Shown here piece after piece: positions 8,083 to 16,651 of a stretch of DNA of 64,000 nucleotides. Location of the stretch: assembly GCA_902778895.1 (NCBI GenBank), contig CACYZF010000001.1, positions 1 to 64,000 of the forward strand. Direction: 5' to 3'. The first letter of the stretch is position 1, and each line of letters starts with the position of its first letter. A program made the position numbers and the translations under genes. The notes under the pieces were generated by a model that did not search any database, was not told where the DNA came from, and was given only the letters and a program-made list of their open reading frames with translations. The stretch comes from an uncultured bacterium (lineage in GTDB: Bacteria; Verrucomicrobiota; Lentisphaeria; Victivallales; UBA1829).

Positions 8083-8111
8083 TTGAAAAATGCATTTTCG
8101 CGGTGTATAAT
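8083..8111 (+). promoter_or_regulatory. Promoter of mnmE
   Basis: TTGAAA (8083-8088), 17 bases, then TATAAT (8106-8111): a near-consensus sigma-70 type promoter about 80 bases upstream of the mnmE TTG start. Confidence 0.75.
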
Positions 8112-8192
8112 ATAAATATAACACTACTACCAAAACGCGGGAAAATCAAGTCCCGCACCCCTCTTTTTTTCGTTTTTTTGGAGCTTTTCGCC

Positions 8193-9620
8193 TTGTTTGA
8201 GCATGAGAACGACACGATCGCGGCAATCTGCACCGGAACCGGCGGCGCTGTAGGCATCATCCGTATCTCCGGGCCGCGCGCGCTCGAAGCGGTCCGTTCG
8301 GTCTGGCGTGGAAAACGCATGCCAGGACCGGATCATGCGCGTGTGATGCTATACGGTCATATCGTGTCGGAGAATGGGACAGGGCAGGGGGAACCTTCGC
8401 TCGCGGTCTTCATGCCGGGGCCGCACAGTTTTACGGGCGAAGATGTGGCGGAGATCCATTGTCACGGCGGGAGTTTCGCCGCACGGCGCGCACTCCGGCT
8501 GGTGTTTCAGGCGGGGGCGCGGCTTGCGCAGAACGGCGAATTCACGCGCCGGGCGTTCCTTAACGGCAAGCTCGACCTGACGCAGGCCGAGGGCGTTCTG
8601 GACCTCATCAATGCGGGCAGCGAACGCGCCGGACTTCTCGCCGAACGCCAGCTCAACGGCGCGGTCGGCTCGCTGGTGCGCGAAATCCGCGCTGAAGTCG
8701 TTCATCTGCTCTCCGAATGCGAATCCCGCCTCGATTTTTCCGAGGAGGACCTCGACTGGATGCCGCCGGACGTGCTGCGCGGCAAGATCGGGGCTTTGCG
8801 GGAACAGGCCGAAAAGCTTGCGTTCACGGCCCGCGCCGGGGCGCTGATCCGCGACGGCGTTTCCCTGGTCATCGCCGGGCCGCCGAACGCCGGGAAATCC
8901 AGCCTGCTGAACAGGATGCTCGGTTATGACCGCGCGATCGTCACGCCCATCCCCGGCACCACGCGCGACACGCTGGAGGAATCCGTCTCCATCGGCGGCA
9001 TTTTGTTCCGTGTGACCGATACAGCCGGACTGCGCGAGGCCGGAGAGGCCGATCCGGTCGAAGCGATGGGCATGGAACGTTCGCAGCAGTCCCTCGGCGC
9101 CGCCGACATCGTGCTGTGGCTGCTGGACGCCTCCGCTCCGGCGGAATCCTTCCCCGCTCAATTTGAAGCCATGTTTCGGGCAAAAACGTCCGTCCGCGGC
9201 AAGTTCATTCCCTGCTGGAATAAGATGGACGGCGCGACGATGTCCCCGGACGAACTCGACCGGGCGTATCCTGACAACAGGGTAAATACGGCCGCCGAGC
9301 TGCCTGTTTTTGAACATATTTCAGCACGGACCGGCGACGGCCTCGACAAGCTTTTCCTGCGTCTGGAGGAAACCGCCTGGGACGGTCTGCCGCCGTCCGC
9401 ACAGTCCGGCGACGCCGTCGTCTCCGAACGTCATGCCGCGCTGCTCGAACAGGCCGCGAACCATCTTGACGCCGCCTGCGAATGCGTTCAGGCGGAATCG
9501 TGGGAGCTCGCGGGGAGTTCGCTCCGCACCGCCGCCGAACTGATCGGCTGCATCACCGGCGAGACCGCCACGCCGGATATTCTGGACGAAATCTTCTCCC
9601 GTTTCTGCATCGGAAAATGA
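8193..9620 (+). CDS. mnmE: tRNA modification GTPase MnmE (TrmE)
   Basis: With MnmG, this protein installs the carboxymethylaminomethyl-type group on U34 of tRNAs. Order of parts: N-terminal tetrahydrofolate-binding domain, helical domain, inserted G domain, and the C-terminal FCIGK motif whose Cys is typical of the family. G motifs seen are GPPNAGKS (about residues 229-236), TTRD, DTAG and NKMD (about 343-346). The start is TTG at 8193: the protein then begins LFEHENDTIAAI, aligning with the usual family start, and GGAG sits nine bases upstream. No in-frame ATG fits. At 475 residues it has the normal family length. It is followed by a palindromic repeat cluster that separates it from the convergent pyrF. 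Confidence 0.95.
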   Translation: MFEHENDTIAAICTGTGGAVGIIRISGPRALEAVRSVWRGKRMPGPDHARVMLYGHIVSENGTGQGEPSLAVFMPGPHSFTGEDVAEIHCHGGSFAARRALRLVFQAGARLAQNGEFTRRAFLNGKLDLTQAEGVLDLINAGSERAGLLAERQLNGAVGSLVREIRAEVVHLLSECESRLDFSEEDLDWMPPDVLRGKIGALREQAEKLAFTARAGALIRDGVSLVIAGPPNAGKSSLLNRMLGYDRAIVTPIPGTTRDTLEESVSIGGILFRVTDTAGLREAGEADPVEAMGMERSQQSLGAADIVLWLLDASAPAESFPAQFEAMFRAKTSVRGKFIPCWNKMDGATMSPDELDRAYPDNRVNTAAELPVFEHISARTGDGLDKLFLRLEETAWDGLPPSAQSGDAVVSERHAALLEQAANHLDAACECVQAESWELAGSSLRTAAELIGCITGETATPDILDEIFSRFCIGK

Positions 9621-9622
9621 GG

Positions 9623-9748
9623 GGAGGGCAAGCCCTCCACGGCAGTGGTGCCCGGCTCCGCTCGGGCACAAAAAAGTATGCCCCATAACTATATACATGG
9701 CTACGGGGCTGAATTGTATATTTATTCATGCCCGAGCGTAGCCGGGCA
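9623..9748. repeat. REP-like palindromic cluster between mnmE and pyrF
   Basis: GGAGGGC-AA-GCCCTCC (9623-9638) is followed by the palindrome GTGCCCG...CGGGCAC (9648-9669), and a second copy of the latter in inverted orientation lies at 9729-9748. This head-to-head pairing is like a BIME. The same unit recurs at three other intergenic sites in the window. Placed between convergent genes, it may act as a two-way transcription stop. Confidence 0.8.
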
Positions 9749-9770
9749 CTATGTCGGCACACTCTGTGTG

Positions 9771-10592
9771 TCAGCCGCGGAAGGCGTTGATGGCGTCGCG
9801 GAGCTTCAGCGCTTCGCGGCGGGCCGCCTCGGCGAAGTCCTCGCCGTTCGAGGCGAAGATGATCCCGCGCGAGGAGTTGATGACGAGCCCCGTCTTGTCC
9901 GCGGTCAGGCCGTTGCGTAGCACGCCCTCCAAGTCGCCGCCCTGCGCACCGATGCCCGGCACGAGCAGCGCCACGGAGTCGCCGACGCGCTTGCGGATTT
10001 CGCCGAGTTCGGCGGGGCAGGTGGCCCCGGTCACGAGCAGGACGTTGTGATTGTAGTTCCACACGGTCGAGATGCGTTCGGCGAGATACTGGTAGAGCAG
10101 TTCGCCGTTCTGAAGCACGAGCTCCTGTATCTCCTTCGCGCCGCCGTTCGAGGTGCGGCAGAGGACCACAACGCCCTTGTCGGCGCAGTCCAGGAACGGC
10201 TTGATGGCGTCCATGCCCATGTACGGGTTCACGGTCACGGCGTCGGCCTGATAGCGCTCGAACGCCTCGGCGGCGTACATGCGCGTGGTGTTGCCGATGT
10301 CCGCGCGCTTGGCGTCGAGGATGACCGGCACAGTCGGCGCGACTTCATGGATGTAGCGGATGGTCTCGGCGAGCTGGTCGTCGGCGTCCTGCGCGGCGTA
10401 GCACGCGGCCTGCGGCTTGTACGCGCAGACCAGATCCTTTGTGGCGTCGATTATGGCCTTGTTGAACGCGAATACGGGCTTGTCGAGGCTACGGACGCAG
10501 GCGGGGAGCTTGGCGGGATCGGGGTCGAGCCCGACGCACACCAGGGAATTGTTGTTGCGCCAGGCGGCGCGGAGTTTGTCGTAGAAGTTCAT
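9771..10592 (-). CDS. pyrF: Orotidine 5'-phosphate decarboxylase
   Basis: Converts OMP to UMP in pyrimidine synthesis. A 273-residue (beta/alpha)8 protein of the longer OMPdecase subgroup. The catalytic motif DAKRADIGNT carries the Asp-Lys-Asp triad, and the phosphate-binding end is VPGIGAQGGD with INSSRGI. ATG 10592 (MNFYDKL) is preferred over ATG 10604, because GGAG lies six bases before it and the upstream ATG has no ribosome binding site. It lies downstream of, and on the same strand as, a secreted hydrolase gene, which is probably an accident of position. Confidence 0.93.
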   Translation of the reverse strand: MNFYDKLRAAWRNNNSLVCVGLDPDPAKLPACVRSLDKPVFAFNKAIIDATKDLVCAYKPQAACYAAQDADDQLAETIRYIHEVAPTVPVILDAKRADIGNTTRMYAAEAFERYQADAVTVNPYMGMDAIKPFLDCADKGVVVLCRTSNGGAKEIQELVLQNGELLYQYLAERISTVWNYNHNVLLVTGATCPAELGEIRKRVGDSVALLVPGIGAQGGDLEGVLRNGLTADKTGLVINSSRGIIFASNGEDFAEAARREALKLRDAINAFRG

Positions 10593-10647
10593 ATCAATCT
10601 CCATATATGTTATGTTGTTCTGATTCGTGTTTCAGCCGGATGATGCC

Positions 10648-12297
10648 TCATTTGCTCTTCACTTTCCTCACGCGGATCGCGGTGAATTCCTTTCCGGGGA
10701 GATCGAGGTGGAATCGCCCTTTCATGATCCCGCGGTCGTCGATCGTCATGTTCCACGTGTCGATCACTTCCACATGGTAGGACGCGTCCGGGTCAAGCTT
10801 GTTGAAGTCGCGGTATTTCGGCCGGTTGCGCCCGAAGTAGAAGAGCAGATAGTTGGGATTGTCCTCGGCGCAGGCCGCGAGGTCGTCCCATTCCTGCGTG
10901 GTGCGGCGGAGTCCGAGGCCCGGCGTCTGGTACAGGATTTCCTTCAGGAACTTCAGGCGCGGCGCGCTGTCGCCCCAGAGTTTGCCGCCGTGGCTCCACC
11001 ACAGGATGTCGTCGTGCCCGACATAGGTCTCGCCGTGCGTGGCGTAGCCGCCGCGGACAGCTGCTTCCCAGAAACGACGCACGAGCTCGGGCCCGGCGAT
11101 GTTGCCCCACATGTACGGGATGTCGCCCTCGTACTGGATTTCATCGAGCACAACAGGTTTGTTGTATTTGCTGCGGTACTGGTCGGTGAGCTCGGCGCAG
11201 ACGTAGAAATCCTGCCGCTGGATGCTGCAGTGCGTGATCCACGGCTTCGTGTAGTCGTAGAACGGCACGCAGTTGTGGATGCTCCGCAGGTGGTGGTACC
11301 AGTCCTTTTTCTGAATGAGCGCGGCGTAATGCTCCCAGTCGTCAGTCGTTTTCTCTTTCATGATGTCGTATTCGTTGGCGAAGCTCCACCAGACGTTCGC
11401 GTACGCGCTGTAGCGCGCCGCCATGTAGGTCAGGTAAAAGTCATTCGCCTCGGCGGGCATCTTGCTGAATCCCCATTTGTCGTAGGGGTGGAACAGGATC
11501 AGGTCGCATTCGATCCCGAGCTTGCCGAGCGTCTCGACCGCCTCGTCGATGCGCGCGAAATACGCCGGATTCGGCCGTGTGTAGTCCCAGTCGTATTCCT
11601 TCTCGCTGCCATCCTTCAGCAGGAACGGGTACAGGTCGGGCTCCTTTTCGTTGAAGACGTAGTGCTTCGGGAAGATGCAGAAGCGTATCTTGTTGAAATA
11701 GCCCTTGGAGAGCGTTTCGATCGTTTGCTTACGAATCGGCTCCGGCTGGTTCAGCCATGCGTAGCACGTGGTGCCGACCGGATAGAACGGCGTGCCGTCG
11801 GCGTGGACGAAATGGTGTTTTTTCGCGACGCGGACCGGGCCGTGCATGCCGGGCTCCGGTTCCGTCACCTCGAAGCTGCCCCAGAGGTACCATTGATCCT
11901 TTTCTTCCCCGGACGCATCCCGGAAGTCGACGACCGGGCCGATTGAGAATCTGTATTTTCCCATCATACTTGGCATGAACCGTATGCGCCATTGGTCGCC
12001 GTCGCGGAAGCCCTCGGCGATGCCGTCCATCACATCGCCGCGCATGATGCAACCATCGATTCTTTCCGGATTGCCGGGAAAGCCGGTGATCTTTACCTCG
12101 AACATCCCCCACCGCGGCACGGATGCCGGAGCCTCGACCTGAGCCTTGACATCGGCCGCGGGCTCTGTGCCGCGGTTCCAATGCGGCGCAGACGCGGCTG
12201 CCTCAGTCCGAGGCGCGGCGGCCCCGCCCTGCGCGAACGCCTGTGCGGCGAAGAAAAGTCCGAAAAGCGAGAAAGCGATGCGTCTGCGTGAGATCAT
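10648..12297 (-). CDS. Secreted DUF5060/DUF4038-type glycoside hydrolase
   Basis: A 549-residue protein with a signal peptide (ending AQAFAQ). It has a DUF5060-like beta-sandwich (about residues 45-150, with a WGMFEVKI start), a DUF4038-like TIM barrel (about 160-460) and a C-terminal DUF5605-like beta domain. Barrel signatures include FYPVGTTCYAW, WWSFANEYDIM (Asn-Glu pair expected to hold the acid/base) and VVLDEIQYEG (expected nucleophile). The family resembles clan GH-A enzymes, including GH140-related proteins acting on pectin side chains. Substrate is not determinable here. A TTGAAA/TATAGT promoter precedes it on the minus strand. Together with the GH51/GH97 locus it indicates plant-polysaccharide use. 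Confidence 0.8.
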   Translation of the reverse strand: MISRRRIAFSLFGLFFAAQAFAQGGAAAPRTEAAASAPHWNRGTEPAADVKAQVEAPASVPRWGMFEVKITGFPGNPERIDGCIMRGDVMDGIAEGFRDGDQWRIRFMPSMMGKYRFSIGPVVDFRDASGEEKDQWYLWGSFEVTEPEPGMHGPVRVAKKHHFVHADGTPFYPVGTTCYAWLNQPEPIRKQTIETLSKGYFNKIRFCIFPKHYVFNEKEPDLYPFLLKDGSEKEYDWDYTRPNPAYFARIDEAVETLGKLGIECDLILFHPYDKWGFSKMPAEANDFYLTYMAARYSAYANVWWSFANEYDIMKEKTTDDWEHYAALIQKKDWYHHLRSIHNCVPFYDYTKPWITHCSIQRQDFYVCAELTDQYRSKYNKPVVLDEIQYEGDIPYMWGNIAGPELVRRFWEAAVRGGYATHGETYVGHDDILWWSHGGKLWGDSAPRLKFLKEILYQTPGLGLRRTTQEWDDLAACAEDNPNYLLFYFGRNRPKYRDFNKLDPDASYHVEVIDTWNMTIDDRGIMKGRFHLDLPGKEFTAIRVRKVKSK

Positions 12298-12350
12298 GGT
12301 GAAACTGGCTCCTGTCTGGACGGTTGGGCGATTGACAATGGTATTTTGTT

Positions 12351-12379
12351 ACTATACTCCCCTGCGGATATGTTTTCAA
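12351..12379 (-). promoter_or_regulatory. Promoter of the DUF5060 hydrolase gene
   Basis: Minus strand TTGAAA (12374-12379), 17 bases, TATAGT (12351-12356). Confidence 0.7.
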
Positions 12380-12440
12380 GAAATGTCCCGTTTTTTTCCC
12401 GGAAAAGTCCGGCAACACCAAGAAACCTTTGTCCGCGGAC

Positions 12441-12468
12441 TTGCTTTTCCGGGGAAAGAATGTAAATT
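12441..12468 (+). promoter_or_regulatory. Promoter of purQ
   Basis: TTGCTT (12441-12446), 16 bases, TAAATT (12463-12468). The ATG of purQ follows 45 bases later, after GAAAGGCGG. Confidence 0.55.
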
Positions 12469-12512
12469 ATAAGGTACTTTTTTTTCATCCCCACGATTGA
12501 AAGGCGGCAGAC

Positions 12513-13322
12513 ATGCGTAAACGCGAACAAGTCAAGGTACTGATCATCACCGGCGCAGGGTTGAACTGCGAAAAAGAGACGGCGGCGGCTTTCGCCTCCT
12601 GCGGCGCGACCGCGGAACAGGTCCATCTGAACGATCTTCTGGCCGGGAAACGCACGCTCGGCGAATTCCATATCCTCGCCCTGATCGGCGGATTCTCGTT
12701 CGGCGATCACCTCGGGTCCGGCACGGTCTTCGCGAACAAGCTGAAATTCAAGCTGACCGACGACCTCCGCAAGTTCGTGTCCGACGGCAAGCTCGTGATC
12801 GGCATCTGCAACGGCTTCCAGACGCTCACCCGCCTGGGGCTCGCGCCCGCGCTCGACGGCCGGTACCTCACGCAGCAGGCCGCCCTGACCGAGAACGACA
12901 GCGGCGTGTTCCGCGACGACTGGATCACGCTGAAGGCCGACCCGGAGTCCCCGTGCGTCTTCACGCGCGGCATCGACGTGATCCGCATGCCCATCCGCCA
13001 CGGTGAAGGCAAATTCGTCGCCGATCCCGACGTGCTGGCGCGCATCGAATCCGGCCACCTCGCCGCGTTCCGCTACTGCTCCGCCGACGGTTCGAAGGCG
13101 AAGGGATTCCCGGAGAACCCGAACGGCTCACTGAACGACATCGCGGGCATCTGCGACGAGAGCGGCCGCATCTTCGGCCTCATGCCGCACCCGGAGGCGT
13201 TCCTGTCCCCGTTCAACGCCCCCGACTGGCAGAAACGGAAGCTCGAAGGCAAGCTCCCCGAGTGGGGCGAAGGCCGCGTGATCTTCGAGAACGCCGTGGA
13301 GTTCGCGGCTTCCTGCCTCTGA
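12513..13322 (+). CDS. purQ: Phosphoribosylformylglycinamidine synthase glutaminase subunit
   Basis: Class I glutamine amidotransferase supplying ammonia to PurL for FGAM synthesis in the purine pathway. A 269-residue protein with GGFSFGDHLGSG, the nucleophile C99 in GICNGFQ, and the His-Glu pair in GLMPHPEAF. The length fits the stand-alone PurQ group that has a longer C-terminal part. purL and purS are not in the window. purC lies two genes downstream, separated by rplU with its own promoter, so the purine genes are near each other but not one operon. Confidence 0.93.
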   Translation: MRKREQVKVLIITGAGLNCEKETAAAFASCGATAEQVHLNDLLAGKRTLGEFHILALIGGFSFGDHLGSGTVFANKLKFKLTDDLRKFVSDGKLVIGICNGFQTLTRLGLAPALDGRYLTQQAALTENDSGVFRDDWITLKADPESPCVFTRGIDVIRMPIRHGEGKFVADPDVLARIESGHLAAFRYCSADGSKAKGFPENPNGSLNDIAGICDESGRIFGLMPHPEAFLSPFNAPDWQKRKLEGKLPEWGEGRVIFENAVEFAASCL

Positions 13323-13417
13323 TCCAGTAAGAAAGGACGTTTTCTTTCATCTTCAAAGCCGTCTTCTGCCGTCCCCGCGAACAAGCGGAAAAACGGGAAA
13401 AACGGTCTGGAAAGCCC

Positions 13418-13435
13418 CATTTTTTGAAAAAAATG
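13418..13435. repeat. A/T palindrome upstream of the rplU promoter
   Basis: CATTTTTT-GA-AAAAAATG is a perfect 8-bp-arm palindrome ending 10 bases before the -35 box. It may be an UP-like element or a weak terminator for purQ. Confidence 0.35.
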
Positions 13436-13445
13436 AGGAAAATGA

Positions 13446-13474
13446 TTTGAAGATTTGGAAAATGGCGCTATATT
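13446..13474 (+). promoter_or_regulatory. Promoter of rplU
   Basis: TTTGAA (13446-13451) or TTGAAG (13447-13452) with TATATT (13469-13474), 17 or 16 bases apart. The rplU ATG lies 60 bases downstream. Confidence 0.6.
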
Positions 13475-13534
13475 AAATCGTTTATTTTTAGTCAAAAAAC
13501 GCATACACATACAACCGCAACCCGGAGAAAAGAC

Positions 13535-13843
13535 ATGTACGCAGTAATCAAAACCGGCGGCAAACAGCTGAAAGTCCAGGAACAGGACGTCGTTGCCGTC
13601 GAACGCATTGAAGGCGAAGTCGGCGCGAAGATCACGTTTGACGAAGTTCTGGCCAAGGGCGAAGGCGCGGACCTCACGGTCGGCACTCCGCTGCTCGACG
13701 GCGCCAAAGTCGAAGCCGAGATCGTGGAACAGTTCCGCGGTCCGAAGCTGATCGCATTCAAGATGAAACGCCGCAAAGGCTGCCGCAAACGCAAAGGCCA
13801 CCGCCAGGAACTCACCCAGGTGAAGATCCTGTCGATCGCGTGA
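13535..13843 (+). CDS. rplU: 50S ribosomal protein L21
   Basis: 102 residues, the normal length for L21, starting MYAVIKTGGKQLKV, with the conserved basic KMKRRKGCRKRKGHRQ segment that contacts 23S rRNA and the usual C-terminal VKILSI strand. GGAGAAAAG precedes the ATG. In most bacteria rpmA (L27) follows. Here the next gene is purC, 16 bases downstream and probably on the same transcript, so the usual L21-L27 pair is broken. Confidence 0.97.
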   Translation: MYAVIKTGGKQLKVQEQDVVAVERIEGEVGAKITFDEVLAKGEGADLTVGTPLLDGAKVEAEIVEQFRGPKLIAFKMKRRKGCRKRKGHRQELTQVKILSIA

Positions 13844-13859
13844 AAGTGACACCGCCCTT

Positions 13860-14759
13860 ATGAAATATGACTCGAACGGAGCTTTGCTCGAAACCGACAT
13901 TCCCGAACTCCCGCGACCCCATCGGGGTAAGGTGAGAGACGTTTACGACTTAGGGGATTCCCTGTTATTTGTAGCGACCGACCGCATCAGCGCGTTTGAC
14001 TGCGTGATGCCGAACGGCATCCCGGACAAGGGCCGTGTCCTGACCGCGATGTCGCTGTTCTGGTTCGATTATATTTCATGGGCGCAGAATCATCTGCTCT
14101 GCTCGGAGGTGAGCGACTTCCCGAAGATGCTCCGGAAGTACGACAAGGACCTCGAAGGGCGTTCGATGATCGTCCGCAAGGTCAAGCCCATCCCGATGGA
14201 GTGCATCGTGCGCGGATACCTGACGGGCAGCGCCTGGAAGGAATACAAGCGTTACGGCACCGTCGGCGGGTATGAAGTCCGCGAGGACTACCGCCTGTCC
14301 GAGAAGCTCGACAAGGCGCTCTTCACTCCCTCGACGAAAGCCGAGGAAGGCCACGACGAAAACGTGACGTTCGAGGAAGCCTGCGAGCTCATCGGCGAAG
14401 AGAAGGCGGAGTGCCTCTCCGATTTCTCCCTCCGTATCTACAAGGACGCCGCGCAGCACGCGGAACGCTGCGGGATCATCCTCGCCGACACCAAGTTCGA
14501 GTTCGGCGAACTCGAAGACGGCGAGATCATCTTGATCGACGAGGTCCTGACCCCGGATTCCAGCCGCTTCTGGCCGAAAGCCGACTATGTGCTCGGGAGC
14601 AATCCGCCCAGCCTCGACAAGCAGTTCGTCCGTGACTACCTCGAATCCCTCGACTGGGACAAGATGCCCCCGGCGCCCGCCCTGCCGCAGGACGTGGTCG
14701 AGAAGACCCGCGAGAAGTATCTCGGTGCGCTCAGAGCGCTCAGCGGTCGTTCTTTATAA
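13860..14759 (+). CDS. purC: SAICAR synthase (phosphoribosylaminoimidazole-succinocarboxamide synthase)
   Basis: ATP-dependent joining of aspartate to CAIR in purine synthesis. A 299-residue form of the longer PurC class. Motifs seen are GKVRDVYDLGDSLLFVATDRISAFD (in two parts: the nucleotide-binding KVRDVYD and the DRISAFD loop), PMECIVRGYLTGS and the catalytic-site LIDEVLTPDSSRFWP. It is transcribed after rplU with 16 bases between them. A strong terminator lies 20 bases after its stop. Confidence 0.96.
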   Translation: MKYDSNGALLETDIPELPRPHRGKVRDVYDLGDSLLFVATDRISAFDCVMPNGIPDKGRVLTAMSLFWFDYISWAQNHLLCSEVSDFPKMLRKYDKDLEGRSMIVRKVKPIPMECIVRGYLTGSAWKEYKRYGTVGGYEVREDYRLSEKLDKALFTPSTKAEEGHDENVTFEEACELIGEEKAECLSDFSLRIYKDAAQHAERCGIILADTKFEFGELEDGEIILIDEVLTPDSSRFWPKADYVLGSNPPSLDKQFVRDYLESLDWDKMPPAPALPQDVVEKTREKYLGALRALSGRSL

Positions 14760-14778
14760 TCACATCATCGCTGTTTCC

Positions 14779-14818
14779 GGAGCCGGCCGGCGTCCCCGAT
14801 TGACCCCGGCTCCGTTTT
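14779..14818 (+). terminator. Terminator of rplU-purC
   Basis: GGAGCCGG (14779-14786) and CCGGCTCC (14806-14813) form a perfect 8-bp stem followed by GTTTTAT. Confidence 0.8.
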
Positions 14819-14869
14819 ATCTAAAGCTAGTTCGTTTTCTCCGCCCCGGCGGAGGGAAGGGAGTTCATC

Positions 14870-16018
14870 ATGGCACAGGAATCGTGCAGCAGTTCAGTCG
14901 GGATCGTACAGCCCTCCGACTATCTATTCGAGGAAGAACTCCCCCTCGACTGCGGACGCAGCCTGAAAGGCGTCGTGATCCGCTACGAGACCTACGGCAA
15001 ACTCTCCCCTGAGGCGGACAACGCCGTTCTGGTCGAACACGCCCTTTCCGGCGACGCGCACCTGGCGGGCTACCATTCCCCCGAGGACAAAAAGCCCGGC
15101 TGGTGGGACGACATGGTCGGTCCCGGCAAGCCGTTCGACACCAACAAGCTCTTCATCGTCTGCTCCAACATCATCGGCGGGTGTTCCGGTTCGACCGGCC
15201 CCCGCAGCATCGACCCGGACACCGGACACCGCTACGACATGGATTTCCCGATCATCACGATCGCGGACATGGTGCGCGCGCAGGAACGCCTGATGCGCCA
15301 CCTCGGGATCAAAAAATGGTTCTGCGTGGCGGGCGGCTCCATGGGCGGTATGCTGGCGCTCCAGTGGGGCGTCTCCTACCCGGAGGCGGTGAACGGCACG
15401 ATTGCCATCGCCACCACGGCGCGCGTGTCCTCCCAGGGCATCTCGTTCAACTGGGTCAGCCGCGAGGCCATCATGAACGACCAGCACTGGCTCGACGGCA
15501 ACTACGAGGAGCAGCCGCAGCGCGGACTGGCGACGGCGCGCATGCTCGCGCACATCACCTACCTGAGCGACGAGTCCATGAACCACAAGTTCGGGCGCGC
15601 GCTTCAGGAGTCGCCCGCGTCCGACTACGACTTCGCGTTCTCGAAGGACTTCCGCATCGAAAGCTACCTGGCGCACCAGGGCTCGAAATTCGTGGAGCGC
15701 TTCGACGCCAATTCCTACCTGTACATCACGCGTGCGATCGACTATTTCGACCTCTCCGACTGCGCAGACGGCGATCTCGCCGGTGCGCTGAAGCCGGTCG
15801 AAACGCCGTTCCTCATCGTGTCCTTCTCCAGCGACTGGCTTTTTCCCGCCTACCAGTCCAAGGAGCTCGTCCGTGCGCTGCTTGACAACGGCAACGACGT
15901 GACCTACTGCAACATCCAGTCGTCGTACGGGCACGACGCCTTCCTGCTGGAGACGGAGGCGCTCGGCTCGCTGATCTCCAGTTACCTGACCAATCTGCCG
16001 TGGGAGCCGCCGGAATGA
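14870..16018 (+). CDS. metX: Homoserine O-acetyltransferase
   Basis: An alpha/beta-hydrolase-fold acyltransferase that activates homoserine with acetyl-CoA, the first committed step to methionine. The 382 residues contain EHALSGDAH, the nucleophile S157 in GGSMGGM, the Asp in FSSDWLFP and the His in YGHDAFL. Specificity for acetyl versus succinyl donors cannot be proven by eye, but the MetY-type sulfhydrylase elsewhere in the window supports the O-acetylhomoserine route. GGAGGGAAGGGAG lies upstream of the ATG. The stop overlaps the metW start (ATGA), so translation is coupled. Confidence 0.93.
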   Translation: MAQESCSSSVGIVQPSDYLFEEELPLDCGRSLKGVVIRYETYGKLSPEADNAVLVEHALSGDAHLAGYHSPEDKKPGWWDDMVGPGKPFDTNKLFIVCSNIIGGCSGSTGPRSIDPDTGHRYDMDFPIITIADMVRAQERLMRHLGIKKWFCVAGGSMGGMLALQWGVSYPEAVNGTIAIATTARVSSQGISFNWVSREAIMNDQHWLDGNYEEQPQRGLATARMLAHITYLSDESMNHKFGRALQESPASDYDFAFSKDFRIESYLAHQGSKFVERFDANSYLYITRAIDYFDLSDCADGDLAGALKPVETPFLIVSFSSDWLFPAYQSKELVRALLDNGNDVTYCNIQSSYGHDAFLLETEALGSLISSYLTNLPWEPPE

Positions 16019-16641
16019 ACGTGAAATTCAATAACAACGAGATACAGCTCCAGCGTTCCGACCTGGCCGCCATCCGCGACATGATCCCGGAGGGCGCGCA
16101 TATCCTGGACCTCGGCTGCGGGTCCGGGCGGCTCCTGTACGCCCTGAAGACGCTCAGGCACGCCAAGGTCATGGGCGTGGAGAACGACCAGCAGAAGATC
16201 CTCGAATGCGCCGCGCGCGGCATTCCGGTCATCCACGCCAGTCTCGACGCCGCACTGACCGATTTCCGCGACGGTTCCTACGACTATGTGATCCTGAGCC
16301 GCACGATCCAGTCCGTGCAGCGCCCGGACATCATCCTGAATGAAATGCTCCGCATCGGCAAGCGCGGCATCGTGTCCTACATGAACTTCGGGCACATCAA
16401 CGCCCGCATCCAGATGCTCTTCGGCCACATGCCGGTGAACCGCAACCTGCCGTTGCCGTGGTACAATACCCCGACCATCCGCCCGGGCACGGCCTCCGAT
16501 TTCAAGGACCTCTGCAAGACGCTCGACATCAAGATCTGTCGCGAGATCCCGCTGACGAACGAGGGCGACTATCTGCGCCGTCTCGCCGTTCTCTGGCCCA
16601 ACCTCTTCGCATCCAACAGCATTTTCGTCATATCCAAGTGA
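16015..16641 (+). CDS. metW: MetW family methyltransferase-like protein
   Basis: A SAM-dependent methyltransferase fold found next to metX in many bacteria, where it is needed for full homoserine acetylation. The glycine-rich SAM loop is ILDLGCGSGRLL, and RNLPLPWYNTP is typical of MetW. The start is ATG 16015, overlapping the metX TGA by four bases. This gives 208 residues beginning MNVKFNNNEIQ and aligns with the family better than the frame's earlier ATG at 16000. Confidence 0.92.
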   Translation: MNVKFNNNEIQLQRSDLAAIRDMIPEGAHILDLGCGSGRLLYALKTLRHAKVMGVENDQQKILECAARGIPVIHASLDAALTDFRDGSYDYVILSRTIQSVQRPDIILNEMLRIGKRGIVSYMNFGHINARIQMLFGHMPVNRNLPLPWYNTPTIRPGTASDFKDLCKTLDIKICREIPLTNEGDYLRRLAVLWPNLFASNSIFVISK

Positions 16642-16651
16642 GGACGCCATC

